Assembly: GCA_963782885.1 (NCBI GenBank)
Contig: CAWALL010000009.1
Coordinates: 105,698-169,697, forward strand
Length of the DNA: 64,000 nt
DNA from: DATAOG01 sp963782885
Lineage (GTDB): Bacteria > Pseudomonadota > Alphaproteobacteria > Geminicoccales > Geminicoccaceae
Direction of reading: 5' to 3'
Both the position numbers and the translations under genes were made by a program. The notes beneath the pieces were generated by a model. It was not told where the DNA came from and did no database searches. It was given only the letters and a program-made list of their open reading frames with translations. Below are positions 8,646 through 18,574 of the stretch, piece by piece; the stretch's first letter is position 1; each line of letters starts with the position of its first letter.

Positions 8646-9971
8646 ATGGTCATTTGGCCGCAGATCGCGGGCTTCCTGCTCGTCGGCTATCTGAGCCTGG
8701 CGCGATCGTTCGCCTATCTTGGCGTCCCGCCGATCTTCATTGGCGAGATCGTGCTCGCCGCCTTCCTGCTGCTGAAGCCGCGCGTCGCTCTCGGCACCTG
8801 GGCGTCTTCGCTCTTTCGGCCGTCGCCGTTGAACGGGCTCGGCCTCGCTCTGCTCGTGTTCATGGCCTATGGCGTCTGGCAGGTCGGGCGCGGTATTCTC
8901 AGCGGCATCCCGGCTCTGTACACGCTCAAATTCTTCACCTTCAACTACTACACGCTCTATCTGTTCATGGGCATGTGGATCGGATTGCAGGCCCCGCAAT
9001 TCCTGCCGAAGTTGATTCGCACGGTCGCCTGGGTCAACGGGATCTACGGCATCATTTACGTGCTCGGGTTACGCGATCTCGGTGTCTACATTCCGGGCAC
9101 GACCGTGCCTCTGTTCTCGGCGCCGACCGGCCAGGTGCTGGTCATCCTGGGATTGCTGTGCTTCGAGCGAGACCTCCGGAAAGTCTCGGTCGTCCTGGTG
9201 ATCAACATCGTGATCACGCTGGTATGGCAGGTGCGCGCGGAGTGGGCCGGCCTGGCATTCGGGATTCTGGCCTGGGGCCTGCTGACCGGTCGGATCGGCC
9301 GCGTGCTCGCGATCGGCATGGCCGGTCTGGCAGTGCTCGGGCTGATCGAACTCGCCGGCATCCAACTGCCCGGCCGCAACAGCGAGGTCTCCCTGTCGGA
9401 GACATTAGCCCGCGCCATCGCTCCGATCGATAAGGACCTTGCCCGGCAGTTCAGCCCGAACGCGAAGTATCACGCCGGTACCGCGGAATGGCGGGAGCAG
9501 TGGTGGCACGGCATCTGGCAATCCGTGCACTCACGGCCGATGCTCGAAGCCTTCGGGCATGGCTACGGCTTCGCCCTGATCACCGTGGCGCCCAAAGAAG
9601 CACAAAAGAACAACGAGAACGACCGGACCCCGCACAGCGTCTTCTATTACACCCTCGGCTATACCGGCTGGGTGGGCGTCGTCATCTTCGCCGCATTGCA
9701 GCTCGCGATCGTCAAGCTGCTTTGGCGCTCGTACCAGATTACCGGACAACCGGTCGGGCTGGCTTGGTGGCTCATGCAGCTCGTGATGGCTTCGTTTGAG
9801 GAGGGCCTGGAAACTCCATTCCACGCCATTCCCTTCTACCTTCTGGTGGGCATCACCATGGCCCCGGCATTGCAGTGGCAGGAATGGCTGCCCGCATTTC
9901 CCGGACGACGAGCTCGCCCCGAGCCAAGCGCGCCGGCCCCCGTCCCGTCAGGACTGGTCCTATCCGAATGA
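8646..9971 (+). CDS. O-antigen ligase/polymerase-like membrane protein (Wzy_C family)
   Basis: This 441-aa polytopic membrane protein has about ten hydrophobic segments and a large soluble loop near residues 245-320. The loop is followed by RTPHSVFYYTLGYTGWVGV, the histidine-containing block typical of O-antigen ligase/Wzy polymerases. In a Wzx/Wzy pathway it would polymerise lipid-linked repeat units at the periplasmic face. A Wzx-like flippase and a Wzc-like co-polymerase are also in this window, so polymerase is favoured over ligase. Sequence alone does not separate the two. Confidence 0.82.
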   Translation: MVIWPQIAGFLLVGYLSLARSFAYLGVPPIFIGEIVLAAFLLLKPRVALGTWASSLFRPSPLNGLGLALLVFMAYGVWQVGRGILSGIPALYTLKFFTFNYYTLYLFMGMWIGLQAPQFLPKLIRTVAWVNGIYGIIYVLGLRDLGVYIPGTTVPLFSAPTGQVLVILGLLCFERDLRKVSVVLVINIVITLVWQVRAEWAGLAFGILAWGLLTGRIGRVLAIGMAGLAVLGLIELAGIQLPGRNSEVSLSETLARAIAPIDKDLARQFSPNAKYHAGTAEWREQWWHGIWQSVHSRPMLEAFGHGYGFALITVAPKEAQKNNENDRTPHSVFYYTLGYTGWVGVVIFAALQLAIVKLLWRSYQITGQPVGLAWWLMQLVMASFEEGLETPFHAIPFYLLVGITMAPALQWQEWLPAFPGRRARPEPSAPAPVPSGLVLSE

Positions 9972-10117
9972 AATGGCAGCAAGGTGGCGCTAAGCATTTC
10001 AGAGGATCGTCTGCAACGCAAGAGGTAGCGAACCTGCGGTCAGATGCTCATGCGATTTACGGGCCTGTGCAGAATCCGATTTGCTGATTTCATGACCGAG
10101 GAAACAAGAGGGACAAC

Positions 10118-11419
10118 ATGGACATTGCAATCTTCGGCCTCGGATATGTCGGTGCGGTGTCGGCCGCCTGCCTGGCGAAGGCGGGACACAGCGTCGTCGG
10201 CGTCGATTCCAACCCGGTCAAGGCGGCCCTGATCAACGCCGGCCGGAGCCCGGTCGTGGAGAAGGACGTCGACGAGATGATCGCCTCGGCGGTCGCCGAA
10301 GGCCGGCTGCGCGCGACCGCTGATCACCGGGCCGCCATCGGCGAGAGCGAGCTCGCCATCGTCTGCGTCGGCACGCCGAGCCGCGCTAACGGCGATCTCG
10401 ATCTCACCCACGTCAGACGCGTGTGCGAAGACATCGCCCCGGTGCTGCGCGACCAGACCGGGTTCACCGCGATCATCATCCGCAGCACCGTCCTGCCGGG
10501 AACCGTTCGCAACCTGGTGATCCCGACGCTCGAGAGCGGGTCCGGCAAGCGGGCGGGCGAGGATTTCGGCGTCGGCTTCTTCCCCGAATTCCTGCGTGAG
10601 AGCACGGCGGTCGCCGACTTCCACAATCCGCCCAAGATCGTGATCGCGGCGACCGATGCCCGCACGCGCGCGATGCTCGAAGCCCTGAACGCCGGGATCG
10701 ACGCGCCGCTCACCACGGCCGACTTCGAAGTCGCCGAGATGGTCAAATACGCCGACAACACCTGGCACGCCTTGAAGGTCATCTTCGCCAACGAGATCGG
10801 CAGCATCAGCAAGGCGCTCGCGATCGACGGCGGCGCCGTCATGGACATCTTCTGCCAGGACCGCAAGCTCAACATCTCGTCCAGATACCTGCGCCCGGGC
10901 TTCGCCTTCGGCGGCTCCTGCCTGCCCAAGGACGTGCGCGCCCTGACCTACAAGGCCCGCAGCCTCGATCTGGAGCTGCCGCTGATCAACGCGATCATGC
11001 CGAGCAACCGCAGCCACATCGACCGGGCGATGCAGATGGTCCTCGACCTGAACGAGCGCCAGGTCGGCGTGCTCGGACTGAGCTTCAAGGCCGGCACCGA
11101 CGACCTCCGGGAAAGCCCGGTGGTCGAGCTGGTCGAGCGGCTGCTCGGCAAGGGCCACGAGATCCGCATCTTCGATCGCAACGTCAACCTCAGCCGCCTG
11201 GTCGGCGCGAATCGCGCCTACATCTACCAGCACCTGCCGCACATCGCGAAGCTGATGGTCGACCACGTCGACGAGGTCGTGCACCACGCCGGCACGATCG
11301 TGATCGGCAACAACGACCCCTACTTTGGCGAGGCGATCGGCCGTCTCAACAGCACGCAACGGGTCGTCGACCTGGTGCGGATCGATGCCAACGGTGCGTA
11401 CCATGGCATCTGCTGGTAG
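10118..11419 (+). CDS. algD: GDP-mannose 6-dehydrogenase (AlgD-like)
   Basis: This 433-aa NAD-dependent enzyme should oxidise GDP-mannose to GDP-mannuronic acid in the cytosol. The N-terminal dinucleotide fold has GLGYVG at residues 7-12. The block PGFAFGGSCLPKDVRALTY carries the catalytic cysteine at position 268, as I recall for Pseudomonas AlgD. The C-terminus ends in GICW, as AlgD does, and the segment LGLSFKAGTDDLRESP is also shared. AGAGGGACAAC precedes the ATG. The next glycosyltransferase gene overlaps its 3' end by 17 bp. No alginate polymerase (alg8/alg44) is present here, so the mannuronate probably goes into a different heteropolysaccharide. Confidence 0.9.
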   Translation: MDIAIFGLGYVGAVSAACLAKAGHSVVGVDSNPVKAALINAGRSPVVEKDVDEMIASAVAEGRLRATADHRAAIGESELAIVCVGTPSRANGDLDLTHVRRVCEDIAPVLRDQTGFTAIIIRSTVLPGTVRNLVIPTLESGSGKRAGEDFGVGFFPEFLRESTAVADFHNPPKIVIAATDARTRAMLEALNAGIDAPLTTADFEVAEMVKYADNTWHALKVIFANEIGSISKALAIDGGAVMDIFCQDRKLNISSRYLRPGFAFGGSCLPKDVRALTYKARSLDLELPLINAIMPSNRSHIDRAMQMVLDLNERQVGVLGLSFKAGTDDLRESPVVELVERLLGKGHEIRIFDRNVNLSRLVGANRAYIYQHLPHIAKLMVDHVDEVVHHAGTIVIGNNDPYFGEAIGRLNSTQRVVDLVRIDANGAYHGICW

Positions 11420-12686
11420 CCGCCGCCGCGTCCTGATCATCGTCCAGAACCTGCCGGTCCCGTTCGACCGGCGGGTCTGGCTCGAGGCGACCTCGCTGAC
11501 CGCGGCGGGCTACGCGGTCAGCGTGATCTGCCCGAAGGCCAAGGGCCATACGGCGTCCTTCGAGACGCTCGAGGGCGTCGACATCTATCGCTACGCCCTG
11601 CCGATTGACGCCCACGGCGCCGCGGGCTTCGTCGTCGAGTTCGCGTGGTGCTTCCTGCGCAGCTTCATGAAATCGGTCCGGATCGCGGTCGCCGGCCGCG
11701 GCTTCGACGTCATCCATGCCTGCAATCCGCCCGAGACGTACTGGCTGCTGGCGTGGTTCTGGCGCCTGTTCGGCAGGCGCTTCGTGTTCGACCATCACGA
11801 CCTGTCGCCCGAGATGTACGCCGCCAAGTTCGGGCGCGCCTCCGGGCTGATGTACCAAGGACTGCTGCTGCTCGAGCGCATCACCTTCAGGTCCGCGGAC
11901 GTGGTCATCACGACCAATGAGAGCCACAAGCGGATCGCGCAGGCGCGCGGCGGCCTGGCGCCGGAGGACGTGTTCGTCGTCCGCTCCGGCCCGGACCTCG
12001 CCCGGTTCCGGGTCTATGATCCCGATCCCGCGTGGAAGAAGGGCAAACCGTTCCTGCTCGTCTACTTGGGCGAGATGTGCCGACAGGACGGCGTCGACCA
12101 CCTGGTCCGCGCCGTCCGGATCCTGCGCGAGGACCGGAAGCGGGGCGACTTCCACGCGGTGTTCGTCGGCGGCGGTCCGGAGCAGCCGGTCATCAAGGCC
12201 TACGCGGACGAGCAAGGGGTCAGTGACCTCTGCACCTTCACCGGCCGGGTCAGCGACGACGACCTCTGCCGCATCCTGTCCTCGGCCGACGTCGCGGTCG
12301 ACCCCGACCCCAAGACCGCCTGGTCCGACCAGAGCACGATGAACAAGATCATGGAGTACATGTTCTTCGGCCTGCCGATCGTCTGCTACGATCTGACCGA
12401 GCACAAGGTGTCCGCGCAGAAGGCGGCGCTCTATGCGGACGCGAACTCGGAGCCGGCGCTGGCGGACGGCATCAGCGGCCTGCTGGACGATCCCCGCCGC
12501 CGCGCCCGCATGTCACGGTACGGCGCCCAACGGGTGCGCGAGCAGCTGGCGTGGCAGCATTCGGTGCCGCCGCTGCTGGCCGCCTACGACGCGATCTTTG
12601 CGCGCCTCGAGCATCTTCCGGGGACGACGGCGGCCTGGAGTTCAAAGGGTGCGCCTGCCCGGACCACGGGCGCCCCGGGCGACTGA
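11403..12686 (+). CDS. Glycosyltransferase family 4 (GT-B fold)
   Basis: This 427-aa retaining-type glycosyltransferase starts at ATG 11403 inside the end of the dehydrogenase gene. The N-terminus VLIIVQNLPVPFDRRVWLEATSL is characteristic of WbuB-like enzymes. The donor site is EYMFFGLPIVCYDLTEHK near residues 316-333, where the E-x7-E motif is partly kept. An earlier in-frame ATG at 11325 lies within algD and lacks family similarity. The overlap implies translational coupling to algD, so GDP-mannuronate is a plausible but unproven donor. Confidence 0.87.
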   Translation: MASAGSRRRVLIIVQNLPVPFDRRVWLEATSLTAAGYAVSVICPKAKGHTASFETLEGVDIYRYALPIDAHGAAGFVVEFAWCFLRSFMKSVRIAVAGRGFDVIHACNPPETYWLLAWFWRLFGRRFVFDHHDLSPEMYAAKFGRASGLMYQGLLLLERITFRSADVVITTNESHKRIAQARGGLAPEDVFVVRSGPDLARFRVYDPDPAWKKGKPFLLVYLGEMCRQDGVDHLVRAVRILREDRKRGDFHAVFVGGGPEQPVIKAYADEQGVSDLCTFTGRVSDDDLCRILSSADVAVDPDPKTAWSDQSTMNKIMEYMFFGLPIVCYDLTEHKVSAQKAALYADANSEPALADGISGLLDDPRRRARMSRYGAQRVREQLAWQHSVPPLLAAYDAIFARLEHLPGTTAAWSSKGAPARTTGAPGD

Positions 12687-12710
12687 GCGGGCGATCCCTC
12701 GGCCCGCCTG

Positions 12711-14769
12711 TCAGCGGGCGCCGTCAGCGACCATCATCCGATCCGACGCCGCCCGTTCGGCGCGCCTGGCGTTGAGCTCGATCTGCAGATCGGTGATCAG
12801 GCGCTGCCCGCCCGCGATCACGCCCTGACCGACCAGGGTCACGATCGGCAGGCGCGCCCCGAAGCAGGACGAATACCAGCCGAGCGGCGGCTCCGTCTGA
12901 CCGCGCGCCGAGGACCAGTCGAGCGCCCCGGGCAGGCGCATGAGCGCGCGCCAGGTGCCGGCGCCGCTTTGCCAGGTGAGCTCCGCGACATCGCCCTCGA
13001 GGCGGCAGTCGATGTCCGGCCCGAGGTGAAACGCCAGCCGGCAGTCGTGGCTGCCGGCGCTCTCGACGGCATCCTCGATGACCAGGCGGCGAGCCCCGCG
13101 ATCGAGGCTGACCGTGCGCTCGTGTCGGGCACCGGGGGAGAGCCGCCGGTAGCCGTCATGGGCCGCGCGCCAGACCGCCCTCGGCCCGCCGTCGAGCCCG
13201 GCGGTCGCCAGTTCGGCGGCGGCGGCATGGCTCGACCACATGAAAGGACCGCCCGACACCGACTGGTCCTGGCCGCCGAGCTCGAGGCAGTTGTGGCCGA
13301 TGGTCGAGCGGAAATAGGCGCGCCACTCCTCCTCGCCCTGATAGGTGTAGGTGCCCGGATCGACCAGGACCTCGACGCCGCCGCAGCGCAGCTCGATCGA
13401 CAGTGCGTCGGCATGGGCGTGGGCCGCGATCGACAGGAACCCGTGGGGCCCGTGATCGCACCGGCACCAGATCTCGTCCTCCCGGTGCGGCGCGGCGCGC
13501 AGCAGGACCATGCCGGCATCGGCGAAGCGGTCGGGCAGCGTTCGGGGGCGGCTTCCAGCGGGCATCGCGCCGCCCGCCAGCCGGCGCCAGAGCAGCGTCC
13601 GGAGATCGGTCGCCCCCTGCGGCTCCGGCCACCACGCGCAGGCGCCGAACAGGGCGGTGCCGGTCGCGAGCAGCGAAGTGCAGGGATCAGCGTCCGGATG
13701 GTCGAGCAGCAGGCCGCGCCCCTGATCGCCGTCACCCTGGCGCGGCGGCCGGCCGCGGATATCGACCGTCGCCGCGAGCGCATCGATCATCGCGCAGAGG
13801 CGCTGCCAGAACGCGGCGCCGAGCGGCCAGCCCGCAGCTTCGCCTTCGACCGCCGCTGGCGAGCAGCAGCTCGAGCACGAAGACGTGGTAGCTGCTCGCC
13901 AGCTCCCGATTGAGGCCGCATTCGAAGGTCTGCAGCTGGACTTCGCGACGGAGCGACCTCGCCGCGTGCTCACGCCACCGCGGCGTCTCCGGGAAATACG
14001 GAAAAACGCAGCAGGCCGCGAACTGACCGGCTTCCTCGGCGATCAGGTGGTTGTTCGCCGAGGAGCCATGGCTGCGCAGTCGGGCGAGGTAGTCCTGGTG
14101 ATGGTGGAGCTGGCGCAGGAAGTCGGGATTGGCGTCGAACAGTGCCGTGACGCCGGGCCAGCCGGCCAGCAGGCGCCGGACCCAGACCCAGGACAGGAGC
14201 CGGACGCCGAGCTCGATGCCGCTGGTCCAATGCACGCCGGACAGGAACGGATTGCGACGCCACCAGGAGCGCAGCTGCGCGGCCGCGAATTCGGCGTAGC
14301 GCGGGTCCGAGGTCAGGAAATAGGCGGCGGCAACGACGGACAGCTGGTGGTGGCGCGATGGCTCCCAGACGTATTTGATCGTGCCGACCTCGTCGACGTC
14401 GCGGCAGTCGATATCGAAGGCGTAGGCGGCATCCGGCGCGCGCCGGCCGGTCCTCGGGTCGAAGAACCAGTCGGGCGTCCGCCCGAGGTCAGCGCGTTCC
14501 CGATCGAAGAACTGGAACCGGCCGGCGAGCGCCGCATCGGCGGCCTGCAGCAGCCGCGCCCTCGGCTCGGCGGCAAGCGCCTCGGCCAGCGCGGGGTCGA
14601 GCGCGCTCGCGAAGGCCGGGATCGAGGCCGGCAGCGGCAACGGGTCGGGCTCGCCCGGCCGGAGCTGGCGCGCGCGCCAGCGATGCTTGACCCAGGTGTC
14701 GGCCAGACGGCCCTGGACCTCGGCCGGCGACATCCGGGCGAGCCGCCTTGCATACCAGGCGAGCTTCAC
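12711..14769 (-). pseudogene. Heparinase II/III family protein, interrupted by one frameshift
   Basis: Two overlapping minus-strand frames, 14769 to 13732 and 13973 to 12711, together make one heparinase II/III-like protein of about 685 aa. The N-terminal part carries the alpha-toroid region, including SSANNHLIAEEAGQF. The C-terminal part carries HAHADALSIELRCGGVEVLVDPGTYTY, the signature of the beta-sandwich domain. The frame changes near 13855, and the total span (2,059 bp) is one base longer than a multiple of three, consistent with a single inserted base. The start overlaps the stop of the upstream fusion gene (ATGA). Such proteins cleave or are linked to acidic polysaccharides. A sequencing error would restore one intact gene. 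Confidence 0.82.
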
Positions 14770-17006
14770 TGCGCGACCCGCAGCTCGTAGCAGCCCTGGT
14801 CGTCAGCCGCTTCGGGCTCGGGCGCGGGCCTCCAGTCGTCGACCCGCTCGCAGCGCCCGCTGGCGATGCTGCGGCCGACCGCCAAGGTGCAGGCGGTGGT
14901 CGCGATCAGCGAGGCGAGGTCGACCGGCATCTCGGCGCCCGTCCGGACCGCCCGGACGAAGGCCTCGAGGGCATGCTTTTGCCCCTTGTCCAGCCCGGCG
15001 CGCGTCCGCTTGCGCCGGCCGCCGCGCCAGAGCTCGGTGCGCCTGAAATTGTCCAAGCGCGCGACCTTGCCGTCGCCGAACGCTTCCAGAACCTCTTTCG
15101 GATATCTCGGGTCGCCCTTGGTGACGTAGGCGATCTTCGCGACCGAGCCGTCGGGATAGGTCAGGAGCGCCAGAAGGTTGTCCGGATCGCCCGGCGTCGC
15201 CACGGCCTGCGCGGTCACCGGATCGGCGCCGAGCCACCAGGAGACGGTGTCGATGAAATGGCCGCCTTCGCCGGCGAAGCGGCTGCCCTGGGCTTCGGTC
15301 TGGGCGTACCAGCTGCCGGCATCGAGCGGCCCGGCATTGACGGTGTAGCTCACGACCTGCGGCCCGCCGCAGCCGGCCCAGGCGGCGTGGAGCCCGGTCA
15401 GGGCCGGCGCGAAGCGGCGATTGAAGCCGACCATCAGCCGGTCGTTGCCGGTCTCGGCGATCGCGTCCTGTACCGCGGCCAGCTGCTCCGCGGTCACCGC
15501 CAGCGGCTTCTCGACGAACACGGCCTTGCCGGCCCGGAGCGCCTCGCCGACCAGGTTGGCGTGGCTGTCGTGCCGGGTCGCGATCAGGACCGCATCGATC
15601 TCCGGGTCCGCGAGCAGGCCGCGGAAGTCGGTCGAGATCCGGCTGAAGCCGAATTTGGCGCGCGCATTGGCGGCCGACAGCGAGGTCGCGGTCGCCACCT
15701 CGACCAGCTCGACGTCCCGCCTTGGCTTCAGATGGGGCAGCAGCATCGTGGTCGCGTAATTGCCGCAACCGATCACGCCGAGCCGCACCCGGTCGGTCGG
15801 CGACGGGCGGCGATGGCGCCGGCGGACCGGCGCGGCCAGCGGTGGCTCGACGACGGCCGCGACGGCGCTGCCCTTCAGCGGATACTCGAACACGACGCCG
15901 AGACCGCGGAGCTCGCCCTTGTCGATCTTCTCGTAGACCGCGACCGCATCGTCGAACGCGACCACGTCGCTCGTGATCGCATCGAAATTCAGCCGTCCCG
16001 CCGCCAGCAGGTCGAGAATGCATTCCATATTGCGGCGCTCGGTCCAGCGGACGTAGCCGATCGGGTAGTCGATGCCGCGCTCCTCGTAGTTCGGATCGTA
16101 GCGACCGGGCCCGTAGGAGCGCGAGAAGCGGACGTCGAGCTCCTTGCCGTAGTAGGCGTTCCAGGGCAGATCGAGGCGGCATTTGCCGATGTCGACGACG
16201 CGGGCGCGATCGCGGGCGAGCTCGGCCGCGACCTCGACCGGCTGGTTGGTACTGCCGCCGGCGGTCAGAAAGATGCAGTCGGCGCCGGCACCGCCGGTCA
16301 ACGCCAGGAGCCTGGCTTTCATCGCCTCGAACGACGGATCGCCGGGCATGCCGCTGGCGGCCGCACCGCTCGCCGCGGCGAGCTCGCAGCGGTCCCTCGC
16401 GACGTCGATGCCGACCACCTGCAGGCCGGCCGCGCGCAGGATCTGGACCAGGATCTGACCGACCAGCCCGAGCCCGATCACGCAGGCAGTCTCGCCGAGC
16501 CTCGCGTCCGACTGGCGGAAGCCCTGCATCGCGATCGAGCCGACGGTCGTGAACGCCGCGTGCACCGGCGACACGTTCGCCGGCACCGCCACGCACATGT
16601 TCCTCGGCACCCAATTGTATTCGGCGTGCAGCGCGAACTGGTTGCCGGCGCAGGCGACGCGCTGGCCGACCTTGAACTCGTCGGCGCCGGCGCCGACGGC
16701 GACCACGACGCCCGCGAGCGAATAGCCGAGCGGCGTGTAGCTGTCGAGCCGGTTCATCACCTTCTGGTACGTGGCGACCGGACCCAGCTGGGCCACGGTC
16801 TGCACCACCTTCTTGACCTGGTCCGGTCGCGCCCGCGCCTTGCCGATCAACGAGAGCTTGCTCTCGTGGATCTTCATGGCCTCGGTGCCCATCGAGATCA
16901 GCGAGAACTCGGTGCGCACCAGCACGCCGCCCGCGCGGCATGCCGGCACCGGCACCTCGAGCAGGCTGATCTCGCCGGTCTTATAATTCTGCGCGATTTG
17001 CTTCAT
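14766..17006 (-). CDS. Fusion of zinc-type alcohol dehydrogenase and Gfo/Idh/MocA oxidoreductase
   Basis: This 746-aa protein joins two NAD(P)-dependent oxidoreductases. Residues 1-380 are an MDR-type domain with GLGLVGQILVQILRAAG as its Rossmann motif. Residues about 395-735 are a Gfo/Idh/MocA domain with LGVIGCGNYATTMLLPHL, EKPLAV and GEGGHFIDTVSWWLG. This fusion is typically found next to heparinase II/III genes in polysaccharide loci, as here, where its stop overlaps the heparinase-like start. Its likely substrate is a sugar or sugar acid, perhaps keto-sugar interconversion during precursor synthesis. Catalytic zinc cysteines of classical alcohol dehydrogenases are not evident. The reaction is not established. 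Confidence 0.85.
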   Translation of the reverse strand: MKQIAQNYKTGEISLLEVPVPACRAGGVLVRTEFSLISMGTEAMKIHESKLSLIGKARARPDQVKKVVQTVAQLGPVATYQKVMNRLDSYTPLGYSLAGVVVAVGAGADEFKVGQRVACAGNQFALHAEYNWVPRNMCVAVPANVSPVHAAFTTVGSIAMQGFRQSDARLGETACVIGLGLVGQILVQILRAAGLQVVGIDVARDRCELAAASGAAASGMPGDPSFEAMKARLLALTGGAGADCIFLTAGGSTNQPVEVAAELARDRARVVDIGKCRLDLPWNAYYGKELDVRFSRSYGPGRYDPNYEERGIDYPIGYVRWTERRNMECILDLLAAGRLNFDAITSDVVAFDDAVAVYEKIDKGELRGLGVVFEYPLKGSAVAAVVEPPLAAPVRRRHRRPSPTDRVRLGVIGCGNYATTMLLPHLKPRRDVELVEVATATSLSAANARAKFGFSRISTDFRGLLADPEIDAVLIATRHDSHANLVGEALRAGKAVFVEKPLAVTAEQLAAVQDAIAETGNDRLMVGFNRRFAPALTGLHAAWAGCGGPQVVSYTVNAGPLDAGSWYAQTEAQGSRFAGEGGHFIDTVSWWLGADPVTAQAVATPGDPDNLLALLTYPDGSVAKIAYVTKGDPRYPKEVLEAFGDGKVARLDNFRRTELWRGGRRKRTRAGLDKGQKHALEAFVRAVRTGAEMPVDLASLIATTACTLAVGRSIASGRCERVDDWRPAPEPEAADDQGCYELRVAQ

Positions 17007-17036
17007 GATCGTTGGCCAAAATGTGAATTTTGCGGG

Positions 17037-18500
17037 TCATCGGTGGCAGGAAGGCGCGGTCGGTGCCGGCTGCTCGATCACGAGCTTGCTGTTTTCCTCG
17101 TAGCCGAGCGCCTTGAGACCGTTCCAGGCCTTGTCGTTATCGTCGAAGCGCCAATGTTCGAAGGTACCATCCGTGACGAGGTAGGTGTTCCAGTCGAAGC
17201 TGTTGCCGGCATCGCGCAGAAACCGATCATCGCCGGTGTCGGTGACCAGGCCGTTCTGGCCATGGTGGCCGCGATGCACGATCGTGTTGTGGTGGACCGA
17301 GTTGTTGACCGACTGCCAGCGCCCGTAGGCGCCCTCGCCCCGGTCCTGATAGATCACGCCGATGCCGTTTCCGAAACCGGCCGCAGTCTCGACCAGATTG
17401 CCATAGACTTCGACGTTGCTGCTGTCCTGAATCAGGATCTGCGATCCCCACAACCAGTTATCGGCGCCGCTGGTGGCGTTGCCGACGACGATGTTATTGC
17501 GAATGATCGCATCGTAGGACACTTCGTGCTTGATGCCTTCGTTGGCATTGGCGAAGACTGCGTTGCCTTCATAGGTGGTATGGCGATTGTCGGTATCGGT
17601 CCAGAGGCCCGGGCCGGCATTGTCATGAACGCAGGAGTCCCGGACGATGAGGTCCGTCGTCTCCCAGAACTTGGTGCCGCCGGCTTCCCATTTGGGATTG
17701 TAGCCGGCGTAGTTGTTGAAGGCGATCTCGACCTCCTGGAGACTGGAGCCCTCGCCGATACCGGCGATGCCGAGCTGGCCGTTGTGGCCGAAGAAGCCTC
17801 CGGTCACCCGCGTGTCCGGGCCGAAGGAGAGACCGGCGCCGTGGTTCCAACGGGCGGTGACGTCGGCGATCTGCCAGCCACGCGCCTCGTCCGAGGCAAT
17901 GGCGCCGTGCTGGGCGTCGGACGCATACCTCTCGACGATCAGATTCTCGAGCACGACATCTTCGGCCTGACCGCCGAATGCGAGCGGGGTCACCCCCAGC
18001 TCGACGGACTGGCCGGTCGGGTCGTCGGCGATCCAGGCCTGACCCCTGGCGTAGTACCATCGCCCCGGGGCCAGATCGGCCAGCTCGCCGACCCGATCGT
18101 AGAGGCGACCATCGACGAACAGATCCTCCCGGCGGCTGCACAGCTCGTGGCCGTCAGCGCATTCGCCATGGAAGTGGAGGGGACGAGGGAGACCGGTCGC
18201 CTTCCAGAAACGGCCATCTCTGGTCCAGCTCGTCAGCTCGATGGCGCCGCTCAGGATCACGCCGTCCTGCCCGATGAACTGCTGCCCGCGCTTCGGATAG
18301 ATGGTCTGGCCGCGGTAGATCCCGGGCTCGAAATCGAAGCGCGTGCCTTCGGCCGAGCGCGCCACGACCGCCTGAAGGTCCTGGCCGGGCCTGAGAACGA
18401 CGGCCGGATCCACTTCCGCCGACAGGGCACAGGCGCTGCCGGCGAGGATCGCGATCCCGCTGAGCCAGATCGGCCGTCGTCGCCAGGTCGTTCGGATCAT
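17037..18500 (-). CDS. Secreted right-handed parallel beta-helix protein
   Basis: This 487-aa protein has an N-terminal signal peptide (RRRPIWLSGIAILAGSACALSAE, cleavage near residue 28). The rest contains many short N/D/G-rich turns such as NNIVVGN, SSNVEVYGNL and NNSVHHNTIVHRG, typical of pectate-lyase-like beta-helices with NosD/PbH1 repeats. It probably acts in the periplasm or outside the cell as a polysaccharide lyase or epimerase. It lies 30 bp upstream of the fusion oxidoreductase gene. No catalytic residues can be assigned safely. Confidence 0.82.
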   Translation of the reverse strand: MIRTTWRRRPIWLSGIAILAGSACALSAEVDPAVVLRPGQDLQAVVARSAEGTRFDFEPGIYRGQTIYPKRGQQFIGQDGVILSGAIELTSWTRDGRFWKATGLPRPLHFHGECADGHELCSRREDLFVDGRLYDRVGELADLAPGRWYYARGQAWIADDPTGQSVELGVTPLAFGGQAEDVVLENLIVERYASDAQHGAIASDEARGWQIADVTARWNHGAGLSFGPDTRVTGGFFGHNGQLGIAGIGEGSSLQEVEIAFNNYAGYNPKWEAGGTKFWETTDLIVRDSCVHDNAGPGLWTDTDNRHTTYEGNAVFANANEGIKHEVSYDAIIRNNIVVGNATSGADNWLWGSQILIQDSSNVEVYGNLVETAAGFGNGIGVIYQDRGEGAYGRWQSVNNSVHHNTIVHRGHHGQNGLVTDTGDDRFLRDAGNSFDWNTYLVTDGTFEHWRFDDNDKAWNGLKALGYEENSKLVIEQPAPTAPSCHR

Positions 18501-18574
18501 GGTCCTGAGCCTTCAGGTCGCCGGGCAGGATGAGGAGCGGCGGCCGCGAGCCGCCGGCGGCCGCCGGGCCGGCG

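Noticed and set aside
7889..8653. 254-codon minus-strand open frame in the gap before the polymerase gene
   Set aside because: The translation is arginine- and proline-rich without motif, and no ribosome site was found. It is probably chance.
14748..18533. Very long plus-strand open frame (1,261 codons) opposite the fusion oxidoreductase and beta-helix genes
   Set aside because: It is antisense to genes with clear motifs. Its translation has no domain and is rich in Asp, Arg, Ala and Gly, as expected for a complementary frame in GC-rich DNA.
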